NCBI RefSeq assembly: GCF_028737195.1
Contig: NZ_JAQZAJ010000001.1
Coordinates: forward strand, 310,001-374,000
DNA from: Pseudovibrio exalbescens
GTDB lineage: Bacteria; Pseudomonadota; Alphaproteobacteria; Rhizobiales; Stappiaceae
DNA: 64,000 bases
Direction of reading: 5' to 3'
The translations under genes were made by a program, and so were the position numbers. Positions within the stretch are counted from its first letter, which is position 1. The number at the start of each line of letters is the position of its first letter. Shown here piece after piece: positions 10,958 through 20,930 of this stretch. The notes beneath the pieces were generated by a model. That model did no database searches. It was not told the origin of the DNA and saw only the letters and a list, made by a program, of their open reading frames with translations.

Positions 10958-11749
10958 TTAGGTGCGCAAGAGAGAACGCGTTGCTGCAGTCACATTTTCT
11001 TGACGCATCAGGCTCTCCCCGATCAGGAAGGTCGTAATGCCGCTGCGTTTCATGCGCGAAAGGTCTTCCGGGGTGAACAGGCCAGATTCGCCGACAAGCA
11101 GGCGATCCTCCGGAACCATGGAGGACAAACGTTCGGTTGTCTCAAGCGCAGTCTCGAAGGTCTTGAGGTTGCGGTTATTGACGCCAACGAGACGGGAATT
11201 GAGCTCAAGGGCCCGTTCCATTTCCTCTTCGTTGTGTACCTCGATGAGCGCATCCATGCCGAGGTCGAAGGCAGTCTCTTCCAGATCTTTGGCAAGACGA
11301 TCATCAATAGCGGCCATGATGATCAGGATACAGTCTGCACCCCATGCCCGTGCCTCGTGCACCTGATAAGTGTCATAGAGGAAGTCCTTGCGAAGGACCG
11401 GCAGGCTGACCACATTTCGGGCGGCAATCAGGTATTCAGGTTTGCCCTGAAAAGAGGGCGTATCCGTTAGGACCGAAAGGCAGGCTGCGCCGCCTTCTTC
11501 ATAGGCTTGGGCCAGAAGAGGGGGATCAAAGTCTGCGCGGATCAGGCCTTTGGATGGGCTTGCCTTCTTGATCTCGGCAATGAGGCCATATTTGCCCTCG
11601 GCTTTCTTTGCTTCAAGCGCCTTCAAAAAGTCGCGGGGCGCGGTCTGGTCCGCTGCCATGGCCTTGAGGTCCTCAAGCGAGGTTTTTGCCTTGGCCGCTG
11701 CGATTTCTTCGCGCTTGTAGGCTTCGATCTTTTTTAAAATATCGGCCAT
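10958..11749 (-). CDS. trpC: Indole-3-glycerol phosphate synthase
   Basis: Closes the indole ring in tryptophan synthesis. A monofunctional 263-aa TIM barrel: [16 protein letters not shown] (substrate-binding Lys and Glu), the conserved [45 protein letters not shown], and [11 protein letters not shown] with the phosphate-binding [13 protein letters not shown]. It follows trpD by 23 bp. Confidence 0.97.
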   Translation of the reverse strand: MADILKKIEAYKREEIAAAKAKTSLEDLKAMAADQTAPRDFLKALEAKKAEGKYGLIAEIKKASPSKGLIRADFDPPLLAQAYEEGGAACLSVLTDTPSFQGKPEYLIAARNVVSLPVLRKDFLYDTYQVHEARAWGADCILIIMAAIDDRLAKDLEETAFDLGMDALIEVHNEEEMERALELNSRLVGVNNRNLKTFETALETTERLSSMVPEDRLLVGESGLFTPEDLSRMKRSGITTFLIGESLMRQENVTAATRSLLRT

Positions 11750-11772
11750 GAATTGCGTCCTTTAGGGTTGGA

Positions 11773-12789
11773 TCAGCTGTTTGAAATCGCAACGAGCTTT
11801 TCAAGGTGGCGTTTGGCGCTGCCTGTGTCGATGGACTGTGCTGCCAACTCCACGCCTTCCTTCAAGGTGGCGGCTTTGTCGGCGACCATCAGTGAAGCTG
11901 CTGCATTAAACACTACGATATCCCGGTAGGCGTTTTTCGTGCCGTCCAGAACATCCAGAAGCGCGGCCGCGTTTTCCTTCGGCTCACCGCCCTTAAGGTC
12001 CGCGGCGTTTGCAAAAGGAAGGCCAGCGTCCTCTGGGGTTATGGTGAACTCGGTAATGGCACCGTCTTTAAGTTCGGCTACAAAGGTCTCGCCGGTGGTG
12101 GTGATCTCATCAAGACCATCCGAGCCGTGAACGATCCATGCTTTCTCTGTGCCGAGGACACGCAGGGTTTCGGCAACGGGACGCACCCAGTTCCTGGCAA
12201 AAACACCGGTCATCTGACGCTTGACAGAAGCGGGGTTGGCCAGCGGCCCAAGCAGGTTGAAAATCGTGCGCGTTCCAAGCTCCATGCGGGCAGGGCCTAC
12301 ATGCTTCATGGCGGCGTGGTGGTTCGGGGCAAACATGAAGCCGATGCCAGCGCCATTGATGCACTCAGCAATCTTGCCGGGCGCGATGTCCAGATTGATT
12401 CCAAGCTCGGCCAGTGCTTCCGAGGAACCGGATTTGGAAGAGAGCGAGCGGTTGCCGTGTTTTGCAACGGGCACACCGCACCCTGCAACAACAAGCGCCG
12501 TGCATGTTGAGATGTTATAGGTGCCTGAACCGTCTCCGCCGGTGCCAACAATATCTATCGCGTTTGCTGGTATGCCTTCAACAGGGATCATCTTGGCGCG
12601 CATCGTTTCAACAGCGCCGGACAGCTCATCGATCTGCTCACCGCGCACCCGCAGCGCCATCAGAAAGCCGCCGATTTGTGCGGGTGTTGCCTTGCCGGAC
12701 ATGATGATTTCGAAAGCCTCGCGGGCTTGCTCGCGGTTCAATGCGGTGCCATTGGCCACAATGGCGATCAGTTCTTTCAAATTACGCAT
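11773..12789 (-). CDS. trpD: Anthranilate phosphoribosyltransferase
   Basis: Joins anthranilate to PRPP. The 338-aa protein starts MRNLKELI (ATG at 12789; the open frame extends 16 hydrophobic residues further with no family support). PRPP-binding motif [17 protein letters not shown] lies near residue 80 and [19 protein letters not shown] near 105; the later [15 protein letters not shown] is also typical. TrpG and TrpE are not encoded beside it, so the trp genes are split in this genome. Confidence 0.96.
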   Translation of the reverse strand: MRNLKELIAIVANGTALNREQAREAFEIIMSGKATPAQIGGFLMALRVRGEQIDELSGAVETMRAKMIPVEGIPANAIDIVGTGGDGSGTYNISTCTALVVAGCGVPVAKHGNRSLSSKSGSSEALAELGINLDIAPGKIAECINGAGIGFMFAPNHHAAMKHVGPARMELGTRTIFNLLGPLANPASVKRQMTGVFARNWVRPVAETLRVLGTEKAWIVHGSDGLDEITTTGETFVAELKDGAITEFTITPEDAGLPFANAADLKGGEPKENAAALLDVLDGTKNAYRDIVVFNAAASLMVADKAATLKEGVELAAQSIDTGSAKRHLEKLVAISNS

Positions 12790-12809
12790 GCCCGTGATCC
12801 CAATGAGAA

Positions 12810-12843
12810 CAAAAATAACGGCCGGATAGTTGAACATCCGGCC
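12810..12843 (-). terminator. Intrinsic terminator between ppiD and trpD
   Basis: On the minus strand GGCCGGAT and ATCCGGCC form an 8-bp stem (12820-12843 in plus coordinates), followed within 3 nt by ATTTTTGTT. It is 20 bp downstream of the ppiD-like stop and about 20 bp upstream of trpD, so it could end ppiD or attenuate read-through into trp. Confidence 0.75.
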
Positions 12844-12862
12844 GCTTCAAATTCAACTCGAC

Positions 12863-14749
12863 TTAGCGAGAAACGCCCGTGACTTGGTTGAACAAGGCCT
12901 GGTTGACCTGAACGCCTGCCTCCTGTTCCACCCGATCCACAAAACCGCCAATCAAGGAGTTCTGCAAGTCTGCGGAAAGCTGGCTGGCCAGATTACGGAC
13001 CGGTGCAGAATCTTCGAACATTGCCGGAGTGGTGATGTCCGTGACTTCCAGGACCAGACGGGAGCCATCCTGAGCCGCAACTTCGGCCTTTGTGCCAACA
13101 GGGCCGGAGAAGACAGCGTTGAGTGCTTCTGCGCCCATCACCTCAGTCATTTGCTCACGTAGAAGACCACTTGCAGATTTCACTGTGAGGGAGCGTTCTG
13201 TGGCGACGTCGTCGAGGGACTTGCCGGAGTTTACTTCCGCCAAGACTTCCTCCGATGTTTGTTTCAGAAGTTCCGCCTGACGGTAGGCCGTCCAGTCCTT
13301 GATCACGCGATCACGGACCTCAGAGAGCTCGCGGTCTCGTTCCGGGGTTACTGCGGTTACTTCAAACCAGAGGTAGCCATCACGTCCAATGTTGAGAGCA
13401 TCGTTCTCAACGCCAATGTCGCTGTTGAAGGCTGCAGCGATAAGCTCGTTGCGTGCAGGAAGATCAGCCTGCTGTTCGTCCAGACCGCGGCCTGACTGAT
13501 CAAAGGCCGGTGCATCTACAAGCTCAAGGCTGAAACGCTCGGCGATTTCTTCAAAGGTGCTGCCGCCAGCACGCGCATCTTCCACCTCATTGTAGATGTC
13601 GAAGATTTCGTCAGCAGCAATGTCCTGCGCCAGATCCGTGCGGATTTCATCGGCCACTTCTTCAAGGGGCTGAACGTCGGCTGCGTTGATTTCTACGGCC
13701 TTCAGCAAAACGGTGGTGAAACGGCCTTCGATGACGGGGCTGACTTCGCCCTCTGCCAGTGCAAAGGCGGCTTCGCCGATGGTATCATCAAGGAAGCCCG
13801 CGCGGCCAAGTAACCCAAGGTCAACATCTGAAACGTCGACGTTGCGCTCGGCCATGATGTCCTCAAAGGACTTGCCTCCAGCGATTTCTGCCGCAGCAGC
13901 TTCTGCCTCTTCAACGGAAGGGAAGGAGAGCTGATAGATGCGGCGCTGTTCTTGAACCTGATAGCGGTCCTTTACACGCTCATATTCTTCGCGGACCTGT
14001 TCTTCCGTCAAAGCTTCTGGTTGGGCGATCTTTTCAGCGGTGACTTCGATGAAGCGAACCTGACGGTATTCAGGTGCGCGGTATGAGCTGATGCGATCGG
14101 AGAAGAAAGCGTTCAATTCTTCTTCGGTTGGTTCGCCGATATCGCCAAGGATTTCATTGGTCAGCTGAAGGTAAGCAACCTTACGTTCTTCTGTGCTGTA
14201 GTGGTTGAACGCTTTGACCAGCGCCTCAGGAGCGACCATGCCGCCTACCAGAGCGTCGATGAGCTGCAGGCGTTCAGCCTGCGCTTGCTGGCGCACAACG
14301 AACTCGTCCTCGGAGATGCCCGCGTTCCGCAGCACCATCGCAAGACGGCTGCGATCAAACCCGCCGTTGATGCCGCTGAAGGCCGGGTTTTCCTGAATGG
14401 TCTTGATCACCGCTTCGTCAGAGACGCCCAGGCTCAGGCCGGTCGCTACATCATTAAGCGCGGCTTCGCCAATCAACTGGCCAAGAACCTGAGTCGGAAT
14501 GCCAAATGCCGCACCCTGTTCAGGTGTGATCGGCTGGCCAAGCTGGCGGGACAGGTTGTCGAGTTGGCGGCGGTATGCATCCTCAAACTCCATAGAGGAG
14601 ATTTCAGTGTCGCCAACTTTTGCAACCGATGTGTTTCCAAAACCGGTGAATACGTCGGCAATCCCCCAGATAGCAAAGCTTATGACAAGCAAGCCGATGA
14701 GTACTTTTGCAAACCAAGTCCCAACGCTTTTTCGCAGCGCGTCCAGCAT
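12863..14749 (-). CDS. PpiD-type periplasmic folding chaperone / peptidyl-prolyl isomerase
   Basis: Membrane-anchored periplasmic chaperone of the SurA/PpiD family that helps outer-membrane proteins leave the Sec channel. The 628-aa product has one N-terminal TM helix (about residues 15-35, ending FAIWGIADVFTGF), a SurA-N-like domain, a parvulin (PpiC) domain (about 240-360), and a long C-terminal domain with a second, degenerate parvulin-like part. In Hyphomicrobiales this gene usually neighbours tpiA, secG and trpD; tpiA is not next to it here. Confidence 0.9.
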   Translation of the reverse strand: MLDALRKSVGTWFAKVLIGLLVISFAIWGIADVFTGFGNTSVAKVGDTEISSMEFEDAYRRQLDNLSRQLGQPITPEQGAAFGIPTQVLGQLIGEAALNDVATGLSLGVSDEAVIKTIQENPAFSGINGGFDRSRLAMVLRNAGISEDEFVVRQQAQAERLQLIDALVGGMVAPEALVKAFNHYSTEERKVAYLQLTNEILGDIGEPTEEELNAFFSDRISSYRAPEYRQVRFIEVTAEKIAQPEALTEEQVREEYERVKDRYQVQEQRRIYQLSFPSVEEAEAAAAEIAGGKSFEDIMAERNVDVSDVDLGLLGRAGFLDDTIGEAAFALAEGEVSPVIEGRFTTVLLKAVEINAADVQPLEEVADEIRTDLAQDIAADEIFDIYNEVEDARAGGSTFEEIAERFSLELVDAPAFDQSGRGLDEQQADLPARNELIAAAFNSDIGVENDALNIGRDGYLWFEVTAVTPERDRELSEVRDRVIKDWTAYRQAELLKQTSEEVLAEVNSGKSLDDVATERSLTVKSASGLLREQMTEVMGAEALNAVFSGPVGTKAEVAAQDGSRLVLEVTDITTPAMFEDSAPVRNLASQLSADLQNSLIGGFVDRVEQEAGVQVNQALFNQVTGVSR

Positions 14750-15104
14750 ATTTTTAAATCCGTTTTCATCTGTCGAAGCAGAGGTGATGTGAGTTCACCC
14801 GCTACTGAATGCAAGGCGGGCGGATCATAAAGAGCCTGTATTGTGTGGGCAAGGTTGTGTGGCCCAAAATCTAGAGTTCTTCTGGGATTTAGCTGCGAAT
14901 TCACAAGGAGTTGCCCCATTCGCTGCTTGCGCGCCTAAGGCGAGGGTGTTGATAAACACCAAAACGGGCCCAGTTCAGCAAAGTGCTGGCGGTTTTTGAG
15001 GTGGTGAAATGCAGATGCAATTCGATGCCATGTGTTTAAGGGTGGAAACCAAGATGAATTTAGGCTAGAAGGCCGCAAAACGAATTTCAAACCTACGGAA
15101 ACCA
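14750..15104. other. 355-bp intergenic region between ppiD-like gene and secG
   Basis: Divergent promoter region for the ppiD-like gene and secG. It holds a small inverted repeat GGTGTT/AACACC (14945-14960) but no convincing ORF. tpiA commonly sits at this place in relatives; I looked for TpiA motifs in all frames and found none. Confidence 0.6.
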
Positions 15105-15476
15105 ATGGATACCGTTATTATTGTAATCCACCTGATGGTCGTGGTTGCTCTTGTGGCCATGATCCTCTTGCAGCGGTCTGAAGGTGGCGCTCTCGGCATC
15201 GGGGGCGGCGGTGGCGGCGGTGGCTTCATGTCAAGCCGCGGTACTGCAAACGTACTGACCCGCGGAACTGCCATTCTGGCAGTGATCTTCTTCGCAACCT
15301 CTCTTGGCCTGTCTTTGATTGCACGTTGGGATGACCGTCCTGCGTCTATCCTTGATGAAGTGCCTTCTGCTCCTGTCGAGCAGAGTGAAGGTACTTCAGG
15401 CAACGGCATTCTCGATCAGCTTGATGGCGCTCCAACCGAGCAGCCATCTGGTCCTCAAGTGCCAACAGCACAGTAA
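15105..15476 (+). CDS. secG: Preprotein translocase subunit SecG
   Basis: Small accessory subunit of the SecYEG channel. The 123-aa protein has two TM helices (about residues 3-22 and 52-70) separated by the family loop ILLQRSEGGALGIGGGGGGG, and an acidic Pro/Gln-rich C-terminal tail as in other alphaproteobacteria. It is directly upstream of pyrG, as in many Hyphomicrobiales. Confidence 0.95.
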   Translation: MDTVIIVIHLMVVVALVAMILLQRSEGGALGIGGGGGGGGFMSSRGTANVLTRGTAILAVIFFATSLGLSLIARWDDRPASILDEVPSAPVEQSEGTSGNGILDQLDGAPTEQPSGPQVPTAQ

Positions 15477-15522
15477 TCTACCTGCCACGCAGCAGGTGAG
15501 AGCTATAAGTTACTGAGTACGG

Positions 15523-15543
15523 CGCTGCGATCAGATCGCAGCG
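15523..15543 (+). terminator. Strong hairpin between secG and pyrG
   Basis: CGCTGCG and CGCAGCG pair around a 7-nt loop (15523-15543). The T-rich stretch that follows is weak (TCCGTCTTTATG). It may end secG or be part of the pyrG leader. A second small stem ACCTGC/GCAGGT lies at 15480-15497. Confidence 0.5.
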
Positions 15544-15607
15544 TCCGTCTTTATGCGTTTAATAACAACAGAGTGTTTGCAGACGCTCTTCAAGCAAATG
15601 GTAGTGA

Positions 15608-17239
<1,632 letters not shown>

Positions 17240-17261
17240 CCAATCAGGTGCGGGAGGGCAC

Positions 17262-18128
17262 ATGAAGGCGATTGATCACATCGTGATTACGGGAGCGTCC
17301 ATTGAGACGCTCTCTGCGTCTTGGGAAACGCTTGGCTTTACGCCGACCCCCGTTGCTCAACACCCATGGGGCACCATAAACCGCCTGATCCAGCTGGATG
17401 GGGCGTTCTTGGAGCTGCTGAGTGTTGCGCAAGGGGCGAGCATTCCTAAAGCCCATGAAGGGGCGTTTTCCTTCGGTGCCTTCAATCAAGCCTTTTTGAA
17501 CAAGCGGCAAGGGCCGTCCATGCTGGTTCTGGACAGCAGCTCGCCGGAGAAAGACCGCGCTGCCTTCGAGCAAGGTGGACTGCCGGTGTTTGAACCGTTT
17601 TCGTTTGCGCGGATCGCCAAGGCGCCCGACGGAACAGAGCGAAAGGTGGGATTCGACCTGACGTTCACGCAGAACCCGCTTTGCGCTGAGATGGGCTATT
17701 TCACTTGCTTCAATCGCTATCCGGAAAACTTCTGGCGGCCCGAATACCAGCAGCATGCCAACACTGCGAAGAAACTTTCCAGTGTGGTTTTGGTGGCGGC
17801 CGATCCGGGAGATCATCACGGCTTCCTGAAGGCGTTCACCGGTGTGGGGACGGCAAACCTAAGCAGTCTTGGGGTTTCAATCGAGCTTTCAGGGGCCACC
17901 TTGAAGGTGCTCTCTCCCAGTGCGTTTGAGAGCATCCATGGGTATGCCTGTCCCGTTGAGGGACGTGACATGCGTCTTGCTCACCTAGAGATTTCAGTGA
18001 CTTCTCTTGATGCCTTCAAGCGTGCTGCCAAGACCGATGGGGGCTATGAGCGTGGGGGGGCGTTTGTGCTGCCGGCCGATCAGTTGCTCGGTACTGGCCT
18101 CTCCATTGTCGGTCCACGATCAGCATAA
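17262..18128 (+). CDS. VOC-fold (glyoxalase-like) protein
   Basis: 289 aa with two vicinal-oxygen-chelate repeats; the first begins AIDHIVITGASIETLSASWETLGFTPTP. This form resembles the Glyoxalase_3-like family, whose substrates are mostly unknown. ATG at 17262 follows GGGAGGG; an open frame begins 87 bp earlier inside pyrG and was rejected. It is 22 bp after pyrG and probably co-transcribed. Confidence 0.85.
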   Translation: MKAIDHIVITGASIETLSASWETLGFTPTPVAQHPWGTINRLIQLDGAFLELLSVAQGASIPKAHEGAFSFGAFNQAFLNKRQGPSMLVLDSSSPEKDRAAFEQGGLPVFEPFSFARIAKAPDGTERKVGFDLTFTQNPLCAEMGYFTCFNRYPENFWRPEYQQHANTAKKLSSVVLVAADPGDHHGFLKAFTGVGTANLSSLGVSIELSGATLKVLSPSAFESIHGYACPVEGRDMRLAHLEISVTSLDAFKRAAKTDGGYERGGAFVLPADQLLGTGLSIVGPRSA

Positions 18129-18210
18129 GTTCTCAAAAAGATCGCGCGGATGCTCTTTGATGTAAGGGCATCCTAAACTCTCCGTGGTTTTGATTTGGGA
18201 GAGAGTTTTC

Positions 18211-18588
18211 GTGCGCGCGCTTGCCTTTGCTCTGACACTGATGGCGGTTTGCGTAATGGCAGGGAACGCTCATGCGTGGCCGGCACGGTCAACCAGTCCA
18301 TTGAACCTTCGTGTGGCGCCGGGGATCCACAACCACATCATCCTCACCATTCCATTCGGTGGTTATCTCAGAGTGGTTGGATGCAGTTCATGGTGTCAGG
18401 TGGAGTACGCCGGAAGGCACGGCTGGGTAAACTCAAACTACATTGCGCCCTTGGAGGGCGGGCCGCCACCCGTTGTTACTGCGCCGCCAATCACACGCCC
18501 GCCTTATTGGGGGCTGCCTGTTTTCAAGCGCCGTCAACCAATTCCGCAGCCAGTGCCGCCAGCGGGTATTCCACGCGCTTCAAACTAG
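18211..18588 (+). CDS. Secreted SH3b-domain protein
   Basis: 125 aa starting at GTG 18211, 7 nt after GGAGAG. Residues 1-22 form a signal peptide ending GNAHA, followed by a bacterial SH3 domain (about 27-85; LNLRVAPGIHNHII, then VVGCSSWCQVEYAGRHGWVNSNYI). Two Cys within CSSWC could pair. The tail is Pro-rich (PPPVVTAPPITRPP). Such proteins usually bind peptidoglycan. Next to an exporter locus, but the link is unproven. Confidence 0.75.
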   Translation: MRALAFALTLMAVCVMAGNAHAWPARSTSPLNLRVAPGIHNHIILTIPFGGYLRVVGCSSWCQVEYAGRHGWVNSNYIAPLEGGPPPVVTAPPITRPPYWGLPVFKRRQPIPQPVPPAGIPRASN

Positions 18589-18598
18589 TTAGCTGATT

Positions 18599-18790
18599 CT
18601 AGCTCCGGTAGGCGTAAGGGAACCACTTCTCCAATGGAGAAGTTGGGGGTGTTGAAGCAGCTTTTGGGGTTGCCAGACGCTTTTGAAGGGATTCGATGTC
18701 GACGGTGAGAGCCGGAGCAACGAGCAGGGTTTGATCTTTGCTCGCAGGCTTGTTTTCAGCGCTGATTTCCAGCTGCCAATCGAAACTCAT
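18599..18790 (-). CDS. Unrecognised 63-aa protein beside the exporter locus
   Basis: Starts MSFDWQLEISAE after GGAGTT with 6-nt spacing, and ends EKWFPYAYRS. No signal peptide, no TM segment, no Cys and no double-glycine leader. The middle is Ala/Thr/Pro-rich (ATPKAASTPPTSPLEK). It lies between the SH3b gene and the TolC gene on the opposite strand. It could be a substrate or regulator of the exporter, or unrelated; I do not recognise a family. Confidence 0.5.
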   Translation of the reverse strand: MSFDWQLEISAENKPASKDQTLLVAPALTVDIESLQKRLATPKAASTPPTSPLEKWFPYAYRS

Positions 18791-19042
18791 GTGTAACTCC
18801 AACTCATTACGCAATACTAGGGGAGTTCGCCAACTCGGCTGCCTTCCTGTTTAGCGCGAATTTATGAAATAAGACTTAGCCTGCACTAAAGGGATTTGCA
18901 GATTTTTACAATATCAGTATCCATGTGTCTCAATACTCAATCTACAAGTAATGGATGATTATCAAGGTGATGTAATTACCTCAATTCTGTTTTAATTCTT
19001 CCGCATTCGCCCAATTGTTTTGCGTAAAGGGCTTGATGCAGT

Positions 19043-20458
19043 ATGTGTTTAAATCAGCGTGTTCTTTCATGTCTGTTGTTTTTTCTTGGCGTCTTGCCGG
19101 GAAATGCAATGTCTTTGAAAGAAGCAGTTTCTCTGACTGTTTTCAGTAATCCAGAAATAGGCGAGGCCATATTCAATCGTAATGCGATTGGTTTTGAGCT
19201 GAAGCAGGCCAAAGGTCAGTGGCTGCCGCGGCTTGATCTTGAAGCGCGTGGCGGCGTGGAATGGTTTGATGAGCCATCTACGCGGCGGGAGACGGAGTTC
19301 TGGTATGGCCCTTATGAAATTGGCATTCGGGGTCAGCAGAAGATCTTTGATGGCTATGCCACCACCTATGAGATAGAGCGCCAGCGGGCGCGCCTTGATG
19401 CCACGTCCTTTCGAGTTTGGGAGCGGTCCGAATTCATCGCACTTTCTGCCGTTCGCGCCTATTTGGAAGTGGCCCGCTTGCAGGAAGTTCAAGGGGCCGC
19501 GCGGCGCAACAGTTCCTATCATGTGAAAGTGGCGACGGATATGCGCGAGGGGCTTTCTCGGGGCGCGGTGTCTGTTGCCGACGTTCAGCAAGCCAACGAG
19601 CGCGTTCTGGCGGCCAACCTTGCCTTGGAAGAAGCTGTTGAGGCGCAGGAGCTGGCCAAGACGATTTTCCTTGAGTTGGTGGGCCGGGAGATCAACCAGG
19701 CCCAGCGCGTTCCCTCGCAGTCAGGCCGTATTCCTTCTGCTTATGCAGCCGTTCTTGCTGAGGCGCGGGCAAATAATCCTTTGATTGCCCTGCGCAATGC
19801 AGACATCGATGCAGCAAATGCCCAAGTGAAGATCGCCGAGGCTGAATACTATCCTCAGGTGGATCTGGAGGTTTCTTCTCGCATTGGTGAAAACCTTGAA
19901 GGGGAGATAGGCACCAAGCGTGATGCGCGGGCAGCGGTTGTGATGCGTTGGAACATCTTTAACGGCAACATAACGAAGAACAGGCGCGCCGAAGAAATCG
20001 AGCGGGCCGGTGAAGCGCGCATGCGATCGCAGCAGGCCTACCGAGAAGTGGCCCGGGAGACGCGGGAATCATGGGTGCGCCGGGTGGAACTGGGAAAACA
20101 GATCGCGCTGCTCTCCAGGCAGCTGGATACCTCCCAACAATTGCTCACCTCCTATGAGGAGCAGTTCACCGTTGGTCAGCGGTCCTTGCTTGATGTTCTG
20201 GACACTCAGAACACAGTCTTCCTGTCGGAAGTCGCAGTGATTTCTGCTCGCTATGCCCAGCTGTTCACTGAGTACAGGATTCTGGCTGCCATGGGAAAAC
20301 TTCTCGACACGCTTGGCGTGAGCAGTCCGGCGCAGGCGACGGCAGGCATTAGGACTGTGCGCGACGATCTTGAAACCGGAGAGTCGTTGCCGGGCAGTGC
20401 CCTGCCGGGCCTTTCTGCCCAGTGGCGGCGTGGCTCGCCTTATACGGCGCGGCCATAA
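19043..20458 (+). CDS. TolC-family outer-membrane export channel
   Basis: Outer-membrane duct of a type I secretion system. 471 aa: signal sequence (about residues 1-22), then two OEP repeats beginning SLKEAVSLTVFSNPEIGEA and ARANNPLIALRNADIDAANAQVKIAEAEYYPQVDLE, with the typical GQRSLLDVLDTQNTVF near residue 385. Length and layout are those of TolC/LapE-like proteins. The A/T-rich 200 bp upstream probably hold its promoter. Partner genes (ABC exporter and HlyD-like adaptor) follow within 5 kb. Confidence 0.93.
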   Translation: MCLNQRVLSCLLFFLGVLPGNAMSLKEAVSLTVFSNPEIGEAIFNRNAIGFELKQAKGQWLPRLDLEARGGVEWFDEPSTRRETEFWYGPYEIGIRGQQKIFDGYATTYEIERQRARLDATSFRVWERSEFIALSAVRAYLEVARLQEVQGAARRNSSYHVKVATDMREGLSRGAVSVADVQQANERVLAANLALEEAVEAQELAKTIFLELVGREINQAQRVPSQSGRIPSAYAAVLAEARANNPLIALRNADIDAANAQVKIAEAEYYPQVDLEVSSRIGENLEGEIGTKRDARAAVVMRWNIFNGNITKNRRAEEIERAGEARMRSQQAYREVARETRESWVRRVELGKQIALLSRQLDTSQQLLTSYEEQFTVGQRSLLDVLDTQNTVFLSEVAVISARYAQLFTEYRILAAMGKLLDTLGVSSPAQATAGIRTVRDDLETGESLPGSALPGLSAQWRRGSPYTARP

Positions 20459-20487
20459 GCGTGCATACGAATTTTATGGAGAGTGCC

Positions 20488-20895
20488 ATGAAGCGAAAAA
20501 TGATGCTGGTATCGGGATTTGTGCTGTCATGGGCGGCAATGACTTCCGGGCTGCAGGCGGCTGATCTTGCAGGTGAGCAGCCAGGCCATTCGCTTTATCG
20601 CCCTTGCTCTGACTTCAAGCAGCAGCTGCCAGCTGGTGGCCAGGAGCAAATTTCCATGACCATTCGCCAGTTTTTTGATGAGGCCAACCCAGTAGTTCTG
20701 GCTGGACAGCGGGGTCAAGGTGGCGAGCAGACATTCCTTTGGGCGCAAGAGACCCGCGATTGGTGCGGTGTGGCCATTGGCTACGAGAAAGAGGGTTATC
20801 TGGATGTGGAGGCCATCAACCGTTGCCTGTGCTTCCGCACCTTTTGGTCTGCCAACAGGCCTCTGTCGCGGCAGAACCAATTGGTGCTGAAGTAG
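20488..20895 (+). CDS. Unrecognised secreted protein in the exporter locus
   Basis: 135 aa, ATG at 20488 after GGAGAG, 30 bp downstream of the TolC gene and so probably in one operon. A signal peptide (MKRKMMLVSGFVLSWAAM..., cleavage after GLQA) is followed by a small mature domain with four Cys (PCSDF, DWCGV, RCLCF), which could form two disulfides. No known family recognised. A periplasmic helper or a substrate of the exporter is possible. Confidence 0.75.
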   Translation: MKRKMMLVSGFVLSWAAMTSGLQAADLAGEQPGHSLYRPCSDFKQQLPAGGQEQISMTIRQFFDEANPVVLAGQRGQGGEQTFLWAQETRDWCGVAIGYEKEGYLDVEAINRCLCFRTFWSANRPLSRQNQLVLK

Positions 20896-20930
20896 CTAAT
20901 GCTTTCTCGCTTAAACCAGCCCGGTCCGAT

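Noticed and set aside
14680-14919. Minus-strand ORF upstream of the ppiD-like gene, possible tpiA remnant
   Set aside because: No TpiA motif in any frame, overlaps the start of the ppiD-like gene.
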